The notes under the pieces are model-generated. The model saw nothing but the letters and a program-made list of their open reading frames with translations, was not told the origin of the DNA and did no database searches. A stretch of 24,048 nucleotides of DNA from positions 1 to 24,048 of the forward strand of contig CALKYE010000117.1 of NCBI GenBank assembly GCA_938003765.1. Direction: 5' to 3'. Positions 14,698 through 21,726 of this stretch are shown one piece after another. Within the stretch, counting starts at the first letter, position 1, and each line of letters starts with the position of its first letter. This stretch comes from an uncultured Planctomycetia bacterium. GTDB taxonomy: Bacteria > Planctomycetota > UBA1135 > GCA-002686595. The position numbers and the translations under genes were made by a program.

Positions 14698-16326
14698 ATG
14701 AGGCGAGTCATGCGCACACGCTGGATCGCCTTGGTCGCGTTGGCGTTGCTCGCCATCGGATGGTGGGTGCTCGGTGACCGCCGCGCCGCGCGCCCCGCTC
14801 AGGTGGCGAGGCCGAGCGTCCACGAGCCGTCCGTCGCGGAGGCTGCGGAACGCGCACCGGCGACGCTGGAGGATGGCGAGAGGACTGCGACACGGCGCGC
14901 AGCTCCGGTGCAGAGCAGCGAGAGCCCGAAGGCCCCCGACGCGACGACCGCCGACGCGCGGGGCGGCTTGGCGAGGCTCTACGGAGTCATCCACCCCGAT
15001 CCGAGTCGCGAGGGCCTGCTCGACGAGGAGCTGAGTGTGTCCGCGATCGATGAGTTGGGCGCGCGCGTGAGCGCACATGCGAACGCTCAGGGCGAGTACT
15101 CGATCGGCGAACTGCGCCCGGGTCTCTACTGGGTGCGCGCCAGCAGCCGCAGAGATGGTGATGCTCACGCACAAGTGGAGCTCGCGCCGGGCGAACGCGA
15201 GCGGCGGCTCGATCTCGAACTCACACTTCCGTTCGAGGTGTGGGTCAAAGTGATCGACCAGCACGGCGCGCCGCCGGAGGTGCGCGTGGGAATGCTCGCG
15301 GTCGCCACGCGCGAGCGGCCCGGCGAGTGGATCGACGAGGTGCGCGGGAGTTTCAACAACAGATTCGGAGTCGGTCAGTACTGGCAGAACGGGCTCGCCA
15401 GCGAGCGTCGCGGCGACGAGTACTTGGGCCGCGTGATCCTTCAAGGCTCGCCGCCGGTGTGGATCAGCTTGCTGAGCTTCCAGCGCGTGCTCGCGACCCG
15501 GGAGGTTCACGCGGGAGAGCAGGAGGTCGTATTCGAGCTGACCGAAGACACGCTCACCGCCGCTCGGGGAGGTCTCCGGGCGCGTTTCGTCTCCGCGCAG
15601 ACTCGCGAGCCGCTGGCGCTGGCTGGGGTCAGCCTCCACAACGTCGGCATGCGCATGACCAAGCTCGATGTCGATGGCCGCCTGGAAGCCCCCGAGCTGT
15701 CTCCAGGTTGGTGCGCCGTTCGAGTGAACGCGAGAGGACTCGAGAGGAGCGAGCTGTCGGTGCGCATCGAACCCGGAGTGGTGACGGACCTGGGCGAGAT
15801 CGAGTTGCAACCGGAGCGCACCATCCGCGGCGTCGCCGTCGACGAGGACGGCGCCGGGCTCAGCCTGACAGTCTCGCACTTCGCGCTCGACCCGGCGACG
15901 CTCGAGCGAGTGCGGGATGACGCTCGATACTCCGCGAGGAGCAGCTCCAACGGCGAGCTTCACATCGGTCAACTCTCTGCGCGCTTGTACGAGCTGCGCT
16001 TCGAGTCGACCGACAGCGAGCGGGCGCAGACGACGGTCTTCGTCGACCTGCGCGAGGGAAGCGTCGACGACCTGCGCGTCGTCGTGCCGCGCGGCGTTGC
16101 GCTGGTGCTCAGCTCGGACGAGCAGCGCTGGCGGGACGTGCGCTTCGAACTGGTCGACGCGCAGCAGCGACGCGTGCTCTCCTCGCGCCTGTGGAGTCCC
16201 GCCCCCAGGGAGGTGCGGGTCGCTCCAGGCGCCTACAGCCTGCTCGTGCGCACCTCGGACTCGGGCGCACCGCAGCGCCACGAGCTGGTCATCGGGACCG
16301 AGCCGGTGACGCTGCGGCTGCCGTGA
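14698..16326 (+). CDS. Membrane-anchored carboxypeptidase-regulatory-like repeat protein
   Basis: This encodes 542 residues from the first ATG. A single hydrophobic helix at about 9-26, preceded by R-R-x-x-R-x-R, acts as signal anchor or uncleaved signal. An Ala/Pro/Glu-rich linker runs to about 88. Then come beta-sandwich repeats: one at about 95-175 with the S-A-H-A-N-A-Q-G-E-Y-S-I-G-E-L-R-P-G-L-Y-W-V-R-A pattern typical of carboxypeptidase-regulatory-like domains, and others at about 300-370 and 375-460 (R-G-V-A-V-D-E-D-G-A-G-L). The layout resembles the ECF fusion at 5104-8691 without its sigma part. An alternative ATG at 14710 has GAGG at 14700-14703 with good spacing and would drop only four residues; I give the longer form. 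No catalytic residues are seen. It may work with the metalloprotease-like neighbour, which is inference from spacing. Confidence 0.78.
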   Translation: MRRVMRTRWIALVALALLAIGWWVLGDRRAARPAQVARPSVHEPSVAEAAERAPATLEDGERTATRRAAPVQSSESPKAPDATTADARGGLARLYGVIHPDPSREGLLDEELSVSAIDELGARVSAHANAQGEYSIGELRPGLYWVRASSRRDGDAHAQVELAPGERERRLDLELTLPFEVWVKVIDQHGAPPEVRVGMLAVATRERPGEWIDEVRGSFNNRFGVGQYWQNGLASERRGDEYLGRVILQGSPPVWISLLSFQRVLATREVHAGEQEVVFELTEDTLTAARGGLRARFVSAQTREPLALAGVSLHNVGMRMTKLDVDGRLEAPELSPGWCAVRVNARGLERSELSVRIEPGVVTDLGEIELQPERTIRGVAVDEDGAGLSLTVSHFALDPATLERVRDDARYSARSSSNGELHIGQLSARLYELRFESTDSERAQTTVFVDLREGSVDDLRVVVPRGVALVLSSDEQRWRDVRFELVDAQQRRVLSSRLWSPAPREVRVAPGAYSLLVRTSDSGAPQRHELVIGTEPVTLRLP

Positions 16327-16378
16327 GGCGATCGCGGACCTGGGCGCGCCCGCGTTCCCGCCGCGACTGTGCGATGAT

Positions 16379-16390
16379 CGCGAGCTCGCG
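16379..16390. repeat. 12-bp perfect palindrome upstream of the hydrolase gene
   Basis: CGCGAGCTCGCG lies 32 bp before the ATG of the hydrolase gene. It may be an operator; chance occurrence in GC-rich DNA cannot be excluded. Confidence 0.25.
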
Positions 16391-16422
16391 GCGCACGCCG
16401 ACACACAGCGGAGACTCGTCCC

Positions 16423-18363
16423 ATGCAGCTTTCGATCAACTCGCACGCAACCGCACGAAACATCCTCTGCTGGGCCGTGGTCGGCCTCACGACCGCGTCG
16501 CTCGCGCAGGCGCAGACGCCGCGCAACGTGGTCGCGCCGCCGTCCGACATCACCAACGGCCTGCTGCGCTTGCCCGATCCCGCGAGCACGCCCAGTCGCT
16601 CGAGCGCGAGCGTGCTGCCGGTTCGCTTCGAACAGCAGCTCGACGGACGCTTCGCCGCGGACTTCGAGCTGCCGGTCGAGGGCGAGGGGCGCTGGTCGAT
16701 CGCGTTGCTCTCCCCCGCTGCGGCGAACTGGCGCATGCTCGCGGCGCCGCGCGGAGGAGTTCTGCGCCCGATCGACGAGAGCTTCGCGCTCGAGCGCACG
16801 GTCGAGCTCGCGGGTGACGACCTGCCGGGCTGGGTGGTCGTGCGGCGCGACCTGCGCGGTGCTCCGGCGGGCGCGTGGCGCGTGCGCATCGAAGCCGAGC
16901 GCGCAAGCGACGTCGTCGAGGGCTGGTTGTTCACGCGTTCGTCGCGCGAGCTGCTCGCCGAGGCCTGGGTGACGACGCACGAGCTCGTGCGCGGCAAGCC
17001 GATCGCCGTCGTTGCGCGCGCGAGCGGGCGCGAGCTCGGCCTCGTGCGCGACGCGCGGCTCGTCGTCGAAGTTGACAGCGCGACTCACGAGCTCGCGCTG
17101 CGCGATGACGGCGCCCACGACGATGGCGCTGCGGGTGACGGCCTGTTCGGCGCGTGGCTCCCCCACGACGTTTCGGGCTCGATCTCGGCTCGCGCGGAGC
17201 TGCGCGGCGTCACACGCAGCGGCCTGCCCTTCCTGCGCACCGCGCAGCTCGCGTTGAGCGTGAGCGAGCCCACGCTCGAACTCGACGGCGCCGCGCGCGC
17301 CGAGCCCGGCGACGCCACGACGTGGCGCATCGAGTTGAACGCAGCCCCGCTGCTTGCGACTCCTCCGCGCGTGCTCGTCGCCGCCGAGGTCTGGGGCTCG
17401 ACGCCCGCGGGTCCGACGCCACTGTGCTGGCTCGCGCGCATCCAGACGCCGAGCGTCGACGGGGCGCTGTGGACGCTCGAGCTCGACTTCGACGAGCGCT
17501 GGCTCGATCTCGCCGGCGCAGCGGGCCCGCTGGAGCTGCGCAACGTGCGCGTGCAGGATCCGGACTCGTTCAACGTGCTCGCGCGGCTCGAGCGGGCGCC
17601 GATCGGCGCGCCACGACTCGCCGCGCGCTCGCCGCAGAGCGCGAACGGGAGCTCGAGCACGTCGCCGAGCGCGCTGCTCGCGAGCCTCGGTACGCCCATC
17701 GGTCCGCTGCCGCCCTTCGGCGAGGTCCCGCTGCGCCCCGCGCTCATGCTGGTTCACGGCTACTGCTCGAGCGGCGCGATCTGGCCGCCGGCGCACTTCA
17801 GCGAGCCCAAGCTCGAGTTCCTCGACCCCAGCGCCAACCGCACGCACGACCAGTTCGCGCAACTGATCGCGCAGCGCGCCGCGAGCGCACAGCTCTCGTC
17901 GTTCGGCGTCGTCGCGCACAGCCAGGGCGGTCCCGCCTCGCTGCACCTGCTCACCTTCTATACGAGCGGTCTCGACGTCTCGACCGGCGGCCGCCGCATC
18001 CAGAGCGTCGCCGCGCCCTATCAAGGAACGCCGCTCGCTTCGTTCGGATTCCTGGCCTGCGGCAACAACGCGAACCTCACCACCTCGGGGTCGAGCACGT
18101 GGCTCGCGAACATCCCGAGTTGGGCGCGCGCCGAGGTGTTCACCTGGACCACGTCGAACTCAGGCAGCGCCTGCAACGGGCTGGTCGACTTCCTGCTCAC
18201 CAACCCCGAGGACGGCACGGTCGAGAAGACGCGCGGCGAGCTTCCGAGCGGGAACAACATGGGTCACGTGACCGGTTGGTGCCACACGACGGGCATGACC
18301 AACCCTGCGAACTACACCGACGCTGCGCGCAACGCGCTGATGAACGCCGAGGCTGCGCGCTGA
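16423..18363 (+). CDS. Secreted Ig-like plus alpha/beta-hydrolase (lipase-like) protein
   Basis: This encodes 646 residues. The signal peptide covers about 1-30, ending A-Q-A-Q. Residues 60-400 look like beta-sandwich domains; L-R-D-D-G-A-H-D-D-G-A-A-G-D-G-L-F at about 225-241 is the acidic DDG...GDG motif seen in extracellular Ig-like (choice-of-anchor X type) modules. A Ser/Ala/Pro linker leads to an alpha/beta-hydrolase domain from about 437: oxyanion-loop motif L-V-H-G-Y-C-S-S-G near 443-451, nucleophile S500 in A-H-S-Q-G-G, a Y-Q-G-T-P loop near 533, and H615 or H621 (G-H-V-T-G-W-C-H) as candidate catalytic histidine. The acid residue is not assigned. Known relatives of this fold are lipases and esterases; from memory the layout also resembles proteins annotated conditioned medium factor, which I could not check. 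GGAG at 16410-16413 precedes ATG by nine bases. The last gene of the exported plus-strand run. Confidence 0.8.
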   Translation: MQLSINSHATARNILCWAVVGLTTASLAQAQTPRNVVAPPSDITNGLLRLPDPASTPSRSSASVLPVRFEQQLDGRFAADFELPVEGEGRWSIALLSPAAANWRMLAAPRGGVLRPIDESFALERTVELAGDDLPGWVVVRRDLRGAPAGAWRVRIEAERASDVVEGWLFTRSSRELLAEAWVTTHELVRGKPIAVVARASGRELGLVRDARLVVEVDSATHELALRDDGAHDDGAAGDGLFGAWLPHDVSGSISARAELRGVTRSGLPFLRTAQLALSVSEPTLELDGAARAEPGDATTWRIELNAAPLLATPPRVLVAAEVWGSTPAGPTPLCWLARIQTPSVDGALWTLELDFDERWLDLAGAAGPLELRNVRVQDPDSFNVLARLERAPIGAPRLAARSPQSANGSSSTSPSALLASLGTPIGPLPPFGEVPLRPALMLVHGYCSSGAIWPPAHFSEPKLEFLDPSANRTHDQFAQLIAQRAASAQLSSFGVVAHSQGGPASLHLLTFYTSGLDVSTGGRRIQSVAAPYQGTPLASFGFLACGNNANLTTSGSSTWLANIPSWARAEVFTWTTSNSGSACNGLVDFLLTNPEDGTVEKTRGELPSGNNMGHVTGWCHTTGMTNPANYTDAARNALMNAEAAR

Positions 18364-18466
18364 GAATCGCTCACCGCACGCAGGCGCTGAGCTACCCTGC
18401 GCCGCTGGGAGTGCGTTGAAGAAGTGCGTCGAGCGCGATTCCGACCCAGGCGCGTCGCAGCAAGGA

Positions 18467-18509
18467 GGAGAACGACAGGCGAGTCCAAGTGGACTCGCGC
18501 GAGTTCTCC
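18467..18509 (+). promoter_or_regulatory. Composite two-stem inverted repeat before the antiporter gene
   Basis: An inner 9-bp perfect repeat (GCGAGTCCA 18479-18487, TGGACTCGC 18490-18498) is nested in an outer 7-bp repeat (GGAGAAC 18467-18473, GTTCTCC 18503-18509), with a 5/4-base internal loop. It lies 103 bases after the hydrolase stop and 76 before the antiporter start. It may be a terminator, a leader-RNA structure or a dimeric repressor site. The rest of the 222-bp gap shows nothing recognisable. Confidence 0.5.
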
Positions 18510-18585
18510 GACGCCGCGGCGGCGCACCGGGCCGTGGAAGCGCGCCGAATGATTTCTTCAACCGGCTCCTGGCTCAGCGCTGCGC

Positions 18586-20679
18586 ATGAACGACTTCGGA
18601 GGACTGCTCAAGGACCTGGCCCTGGTCCTCATCACGGCCGCGGTGGTCGCGGTCGTGTTCCAGCGGCTGCGCCTGCCGACCGTGCTCGGCTACCTGCTCG
18701 CCGGTCTGGTGGTGGGCCCCAACGTGCCGCTGCCGCTGTTCGCGCACGTCGAGTCGGTCCGCGCGCTGGCGGAGCTCGGCGTCACGCTGCTGATGTTCTC
18801 GATCGGCCTGGAGTTCAGCGTGCGCAAGCTGCTCGAGCTCGGCCGCTCGGCGCTGCTGGTCACGGCGATCGAGGTGGCGCTGCTGTTCTGGCTGGGCTTC
18901 ACCGTCGGCAGCTTGTTCGGCTGGGCGCCGCGCGAGTCGGCCTGCCTGGGCGCGATCGCCGCGATCGCGAGCACGATGGTCGTCGCCAAGTTGCTCGGCG
19001 AGCGCGGCGCCGAACCCCGCGTGCGCAACTTCGTGCTCGGCGTGCTGGTCGTCGAGGACCTGATCTCGATGATCCTGCTCGCGCTGCTCACGGCCACGCT
19101 GGCCGGCGCCGGCGTGAGCGCGTCGCAGTTCGCGCTCTCGTCGCTCAAGCTCGCGGGGTTCCTGACCGCGCTCGTCGTCGTCGGCCTCGCCGCCGCGCCG
19201 CGCCTGCTGCGCTGGGTCATGGGCACGGGCAATCGCGAGGTGATCCTGCTCGCGGCGATCGGCGTGTGCTTCCTGTTCTCGCTGCTCGCCAAGAGCGCGG
19301 GCTACTCGATCGCGCTGGGCGCCTTCATCGCCGGCTCGGTCGTCGCCGAGGCGGGCCACGGCCGCATCCTCGAGCCGCTCGTGCGCCCCGTGCGCGACGT
19401 GTTCTCGGCGATCTTCTTCGTGGCGGTCGGGATGATGATCGATCCGGCGCTGGTGCTCGAGCACCTGCCGCTGGCCGCCGCGCTCGCCGCCGTGATCGTG
19501 CTGGGCAAGCTGCTGGGACTGTCGGTGGGCGGCGTGCTCTCCGGCGCCGGCTTCGGTCCGAGCTTGCGCGGCGCGCTGTGGCTCGTCCCGGTCGCGGAGT
19601 ACCAGTTCCTGGTGGCCGAAGTCGCGCGCCAGGCCGGCGTGCGCAACGGCGACCTGCACTCGATCGCCGCGGCGGTGTGCGTGATGACCGTGTTGATCAC
19701 GCCGCTCCTGCTCGCGAACTCGGAGAGCATCGCGCGCGGCCTCGAGCACCTGCTCCCGCGGCGCCTCGCGCTGTTCGAGACGCTCTACGGGACGTGGATC
19801 GACACGCTGGCGGCGCGGCGCATGGGCCCCAACCGCCGTCCCCTGCTGCGGCTGGGCGCGTGGATCGCCGTCGACGCGGGCGTGATCCTGAGCGTGGTCG
19901 TCTCGGCCTCGATCTGGCGTCGCGAGCTGATCGAGCTGGTCGAGAGCACGTTCGGAGTGGGCCGCCGAGTGGCCGACTTCTCGATCCTCGCTCTGGCGGC
20001 GCTCGCCTGCGCGCCGCTGGGCCTGGGCGTGCTGCGCGCGTCTCGACGCATGGCGCTCTTGATCGCGAGTTCAGCGCTGCCCAACTCGCCGTCGCCCCAG
20101 TTCGACCCGGCGGCGACGCCGCGACGCGCGCTCGTCACCGCGATCCAGATCGCGACGCTGCTCGCGGTCGGTGTCCCGATCCTCGCGCTCTCCGCGCCCT
20201 TCGTGCCCTCGGTCGGAGCGATGGCCTTCGCGCTCGTGGTGGGCACGTTGTTGCTGCTCGTGCTGCGCCGACGCGTCGACGACCTCGACGGGCACTTCCG
20301 CGCAGGATCGCAGGTCGTGCTCGAAGCGCTGGTGCGCGAGAACCGCTCGGCCGCCGCGCCCAGCGAGCCGCACCAGCTCGAGCAGCTCAACGCGCTGCTC
20401 CCCGGCCTGGGGAACTTCACCGCCGTGCGCGTGATCGAAGGCGGCGACGCCGTGGGTCGCACGCTGGAGGATCTCGACCTGCACGCGAGCTCCGGCGCGA
20501 GCATCGTGTGCGTGGCGCGCGGCGGCAGCGGCTGGACCAACGCCGCGGGCGATCAGAAGCTCGAGCGGGGCGACCTTCTCGCGCTGACGGGCACGCCGGA
20601 AGAGATCGCGCTCGCCATCGAGCAGATCAACGCGCCGCGCGCGGTTCAGCCCACGAGCGGGCGCACGAACACGAAGTAG
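18586..20679 (+). CDS. Kef-like (CPA2) cation:proton antiporter with C-terminal TrkA-C/RCK-C domain
   Basis: This encodes 697 residues and is an inner-membrane protein. Residues about 5-385 form the Na+/H+-exchanger-type domain with some 11-12 hydrophobic helices; landmarks are L-P-T-V-L-G-Y-L-L-A-G at 30-40, F-S-I-G-L-E-F-S at 71-78, the A-S-T-M-V-V-A-K-L-L segment near 128, and the polar pair E157-D158 in V-V-E-D-L-I, at the place of the ion-binding pair of this superfamily (Q-D in KefB/KefC). Further hydrophobic helices occur at about 430-450, 467-487 and 515-560. The C-terminus, about 605-680, ends in a TrkA-C-like domain (E-G-G-D-A-V-G-R-T-L-E-D-L-D-L ... L-E-R-G-D-L-L-A-L-T-G-T). The nucleotide-binding RCK-N domain of KefC is absent. 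It exchanges K+ or Na+ for H+; the ion is unknown. Its last 34 bases overlap the convergent LpxO-like gene. Confidence 0.9.
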   Translation: MNDFGGLLKDLALVLITAAVVAVVFQRLRLPTVLGYLLAGLVVGPNVPLPLFAHVESVRALAELGVTLLMFSIGLEFSVRKLLELGRSALLVTAIEVALLFWLGFTVGSLFGWAPRESACLGAIAAIASTMVVAKLLGERGAEPRVRNFVLGVLVVEDLISMILLALLTATLAGAGVSASQFALSSLKLAGFLTALVVVGLAAAPRLLRWVMGTGNREVILLAAIGVCFLFSLLAKSAGYSIALGAFIAGSVVAEAGHGRILEPLVRPVRDVFSAIFFVAVGMMIDPALVLEHLPLAAALAAVIVLGKLLGLSVGGVLSGAGFGPSLRGALWLVPVAEYQFLVAEVARQAGVRNGDLHSIAAAVCVMTVLITPLLLANSESIARGLEHLLPRRLALFETLYGTWIDTLAARRMGPNRRPLLRLGAWIAVDAGVILSVVVSASIWRRELIELVESTFGVGRRVADFSILALAALACAPLGLGVLRASRRMALLIASSALPNSPSPQFDPAATPRRALVTAIQIATLLAVGVPILALSAPFVPSVGAMAFALVVGTLLLLVLRRRVDDLDGHFRAGSQVVLEALVRENRSAAAPSEPHQLEQLNALLPGLGNFTAVRVIEGGDAVGRTLEDLDLHASSGASIVCVARGGSGWTNAAGDQKLERGDLLALTGTPEEIALAIEQINAPRAVQPTSGRTNTK

Positions 20680-21587
20680 ACCGCCGTCGCGCCCAGCGCG
20701 TACTTGCCGGTGAAGTACAGGCGGCGGTGCTTGCTCTTCAGCTCGATGAAGAAGTACTTGATCGCGAACACCACCGGCGTGAGGTAGTTGAGCGCGCCGC
20801 GCGCTTCCTCAGGTCGGTTGTGGCTGCGGGTGATGCGGAATCCGTAGCGATTCATCAGCCGCACAAACCCGCGCATCACCGGCGTGTGCAGCGGTCGGGT
20901 GAAGTCGGCGAAGAAGATGATGCGGGTCTGGTCCGTTTCGTTCTCGGCCCAGTGCACGTAGGTCTCGTCGAACACCACGTCCTCGCCGTCGCGCCAGGAG
21001 TAGAACTGGCCGTCGATCCAGATCGCGCACTTGTCGGAGTTGGGCGTCGACAGGCCCAGGTGGTAGCGCAGCGAGCTCGCGAACGGATCGCGGTGCTTGC
21101 CGAGCTTTTTGCCCGGCGGAAGCATCGTGAACGCCGCCGCGTTGATGCACGGGATCGAGTTCACGAGCTCGACCGTCTTGGGGCAGAGCTGGCGCGCCGA
21201 GGGCAGGAAGTCGTGGTACCACTTCAAGTAGAAGCGCTTCCAGCCGCGCTTCTTGAAGGCCACGAAGGCGAGGTCGTTGTGCTTCTGGTCGTACTCGATC
21301 TCACCGGCCTGGTAGAGCGCCACGGCCTCGTCGCGGATGGTCTGCCAGTTCTCGCGCAGCTTGGCGAGCTCGGGGAAATCGCGCACGTCGAGCACCGGCC
21401 GGCGCGACGCCGCCGAGAACAGGTACATCAGGCAGTTGTAGGGCGAGAACAGCCCTGAGTGCTCCGTGAGTTGGCGCGTGAAGCGCAGGCGCACCTTGCC
21501 GCGGAAGTGCACGTAGCACACGCAGCACAGGTACACGTACGCCGCGAGGAACGGAGCCGAGATCAGCGTCGCGGGATTGAAGTTCAT
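20646..21587 (-). CDS. lpxO: LpxO-like lipid A / aspartyl-asparaginyl beta-hydroxylase family dioxygenase
   Basis: This encodes 313 residues. The family uses Fe(II), 2-oxoglutarate and O2; LpxO adds a 2-hydroxyl group to a secondary acyl chain of lipid A at the inner membrane. A hydrophobic segment at 8-26 and another at 294-308 flank the catalytic domain. Iron ligands are H165 and D167 in G-K-H-R-D-P and H212 in E-T-Y-V-H-W-A-E-N; R223 in T-R-I-I-F-F is the likely 2-oxoglutarate-binding arginine. S-W-R-D-G-E-D-V-V-F-D-E-T is strongly conserved in the family. The start at ATG 21587 gives the normal N-terminus; a GTG at 21608 would add seven residues and has only a distant GAGGAG. The substrate could also be an ornithine lipid or another lipid, since related hydroxylases exist. 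It is downstream of the large repeat-protein gene on the same strand. Confidence 0.85.
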   Translation of the reverse strand: MNFNPATLISAPFLAAYVYLCCVCYVHFRGKVRLRFTRQLTEHSGLFSPYNCLMYLFSAASRRPVLDVRDFPELAKLRENWQTIRDEAVALYQAGEIEYDQKHNDLAFVAFKKRGWKRFYLKWYHDFLPSARQLCPKTVELVNSIPCINAAAFTMLPPGKKLGKHRDPFASSLRYHLGLSTPNSDKCAIWIDGQFYSWRDGEDVVFDETYVHWAENETDQTRIIFFADFTRPLHTPVMRGFVRLMNRYGFRITRSHNRPEEARGALNYLTPVVFAIKYFFIELKSKHRRLYFTGKYALGATAVYFVFVRPLVG

Positions 21588-21726
21588 GGGCAGCGCGTAG
21601 GCGTACACGAGCGTTGTGCCGAGTGCGCTCCTCGTGGACTGGGGCGAACGCTACTGACGCGCTGGCTCTCTTGCGAGCGCCACGGGTGCGTAGTTTCGTG
21701 CGAGCTCCCCGCGGAGACTCGAAGGC

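Noticed and set aside
16328..16335. GCGATCGC, the core of the cyanobacterial HIP1 repeat
   Set aside because: A single copy after a gene end; no sign of genome-wide use and no other cyanobacterial trait.
14674..18024. A 1116-codon minus-strand open frame
   Set aside because: Antisense shadow across two recognisable plus-strand genes; high GC removes stop codons from shadow frames.
18364..18585. Possible small gene in the gap before the antiporter
   Set aside because: No open frame with a plausible start, ribosome-binding site and protein-like composition; the gap is explained better by the nested inverted repeat.
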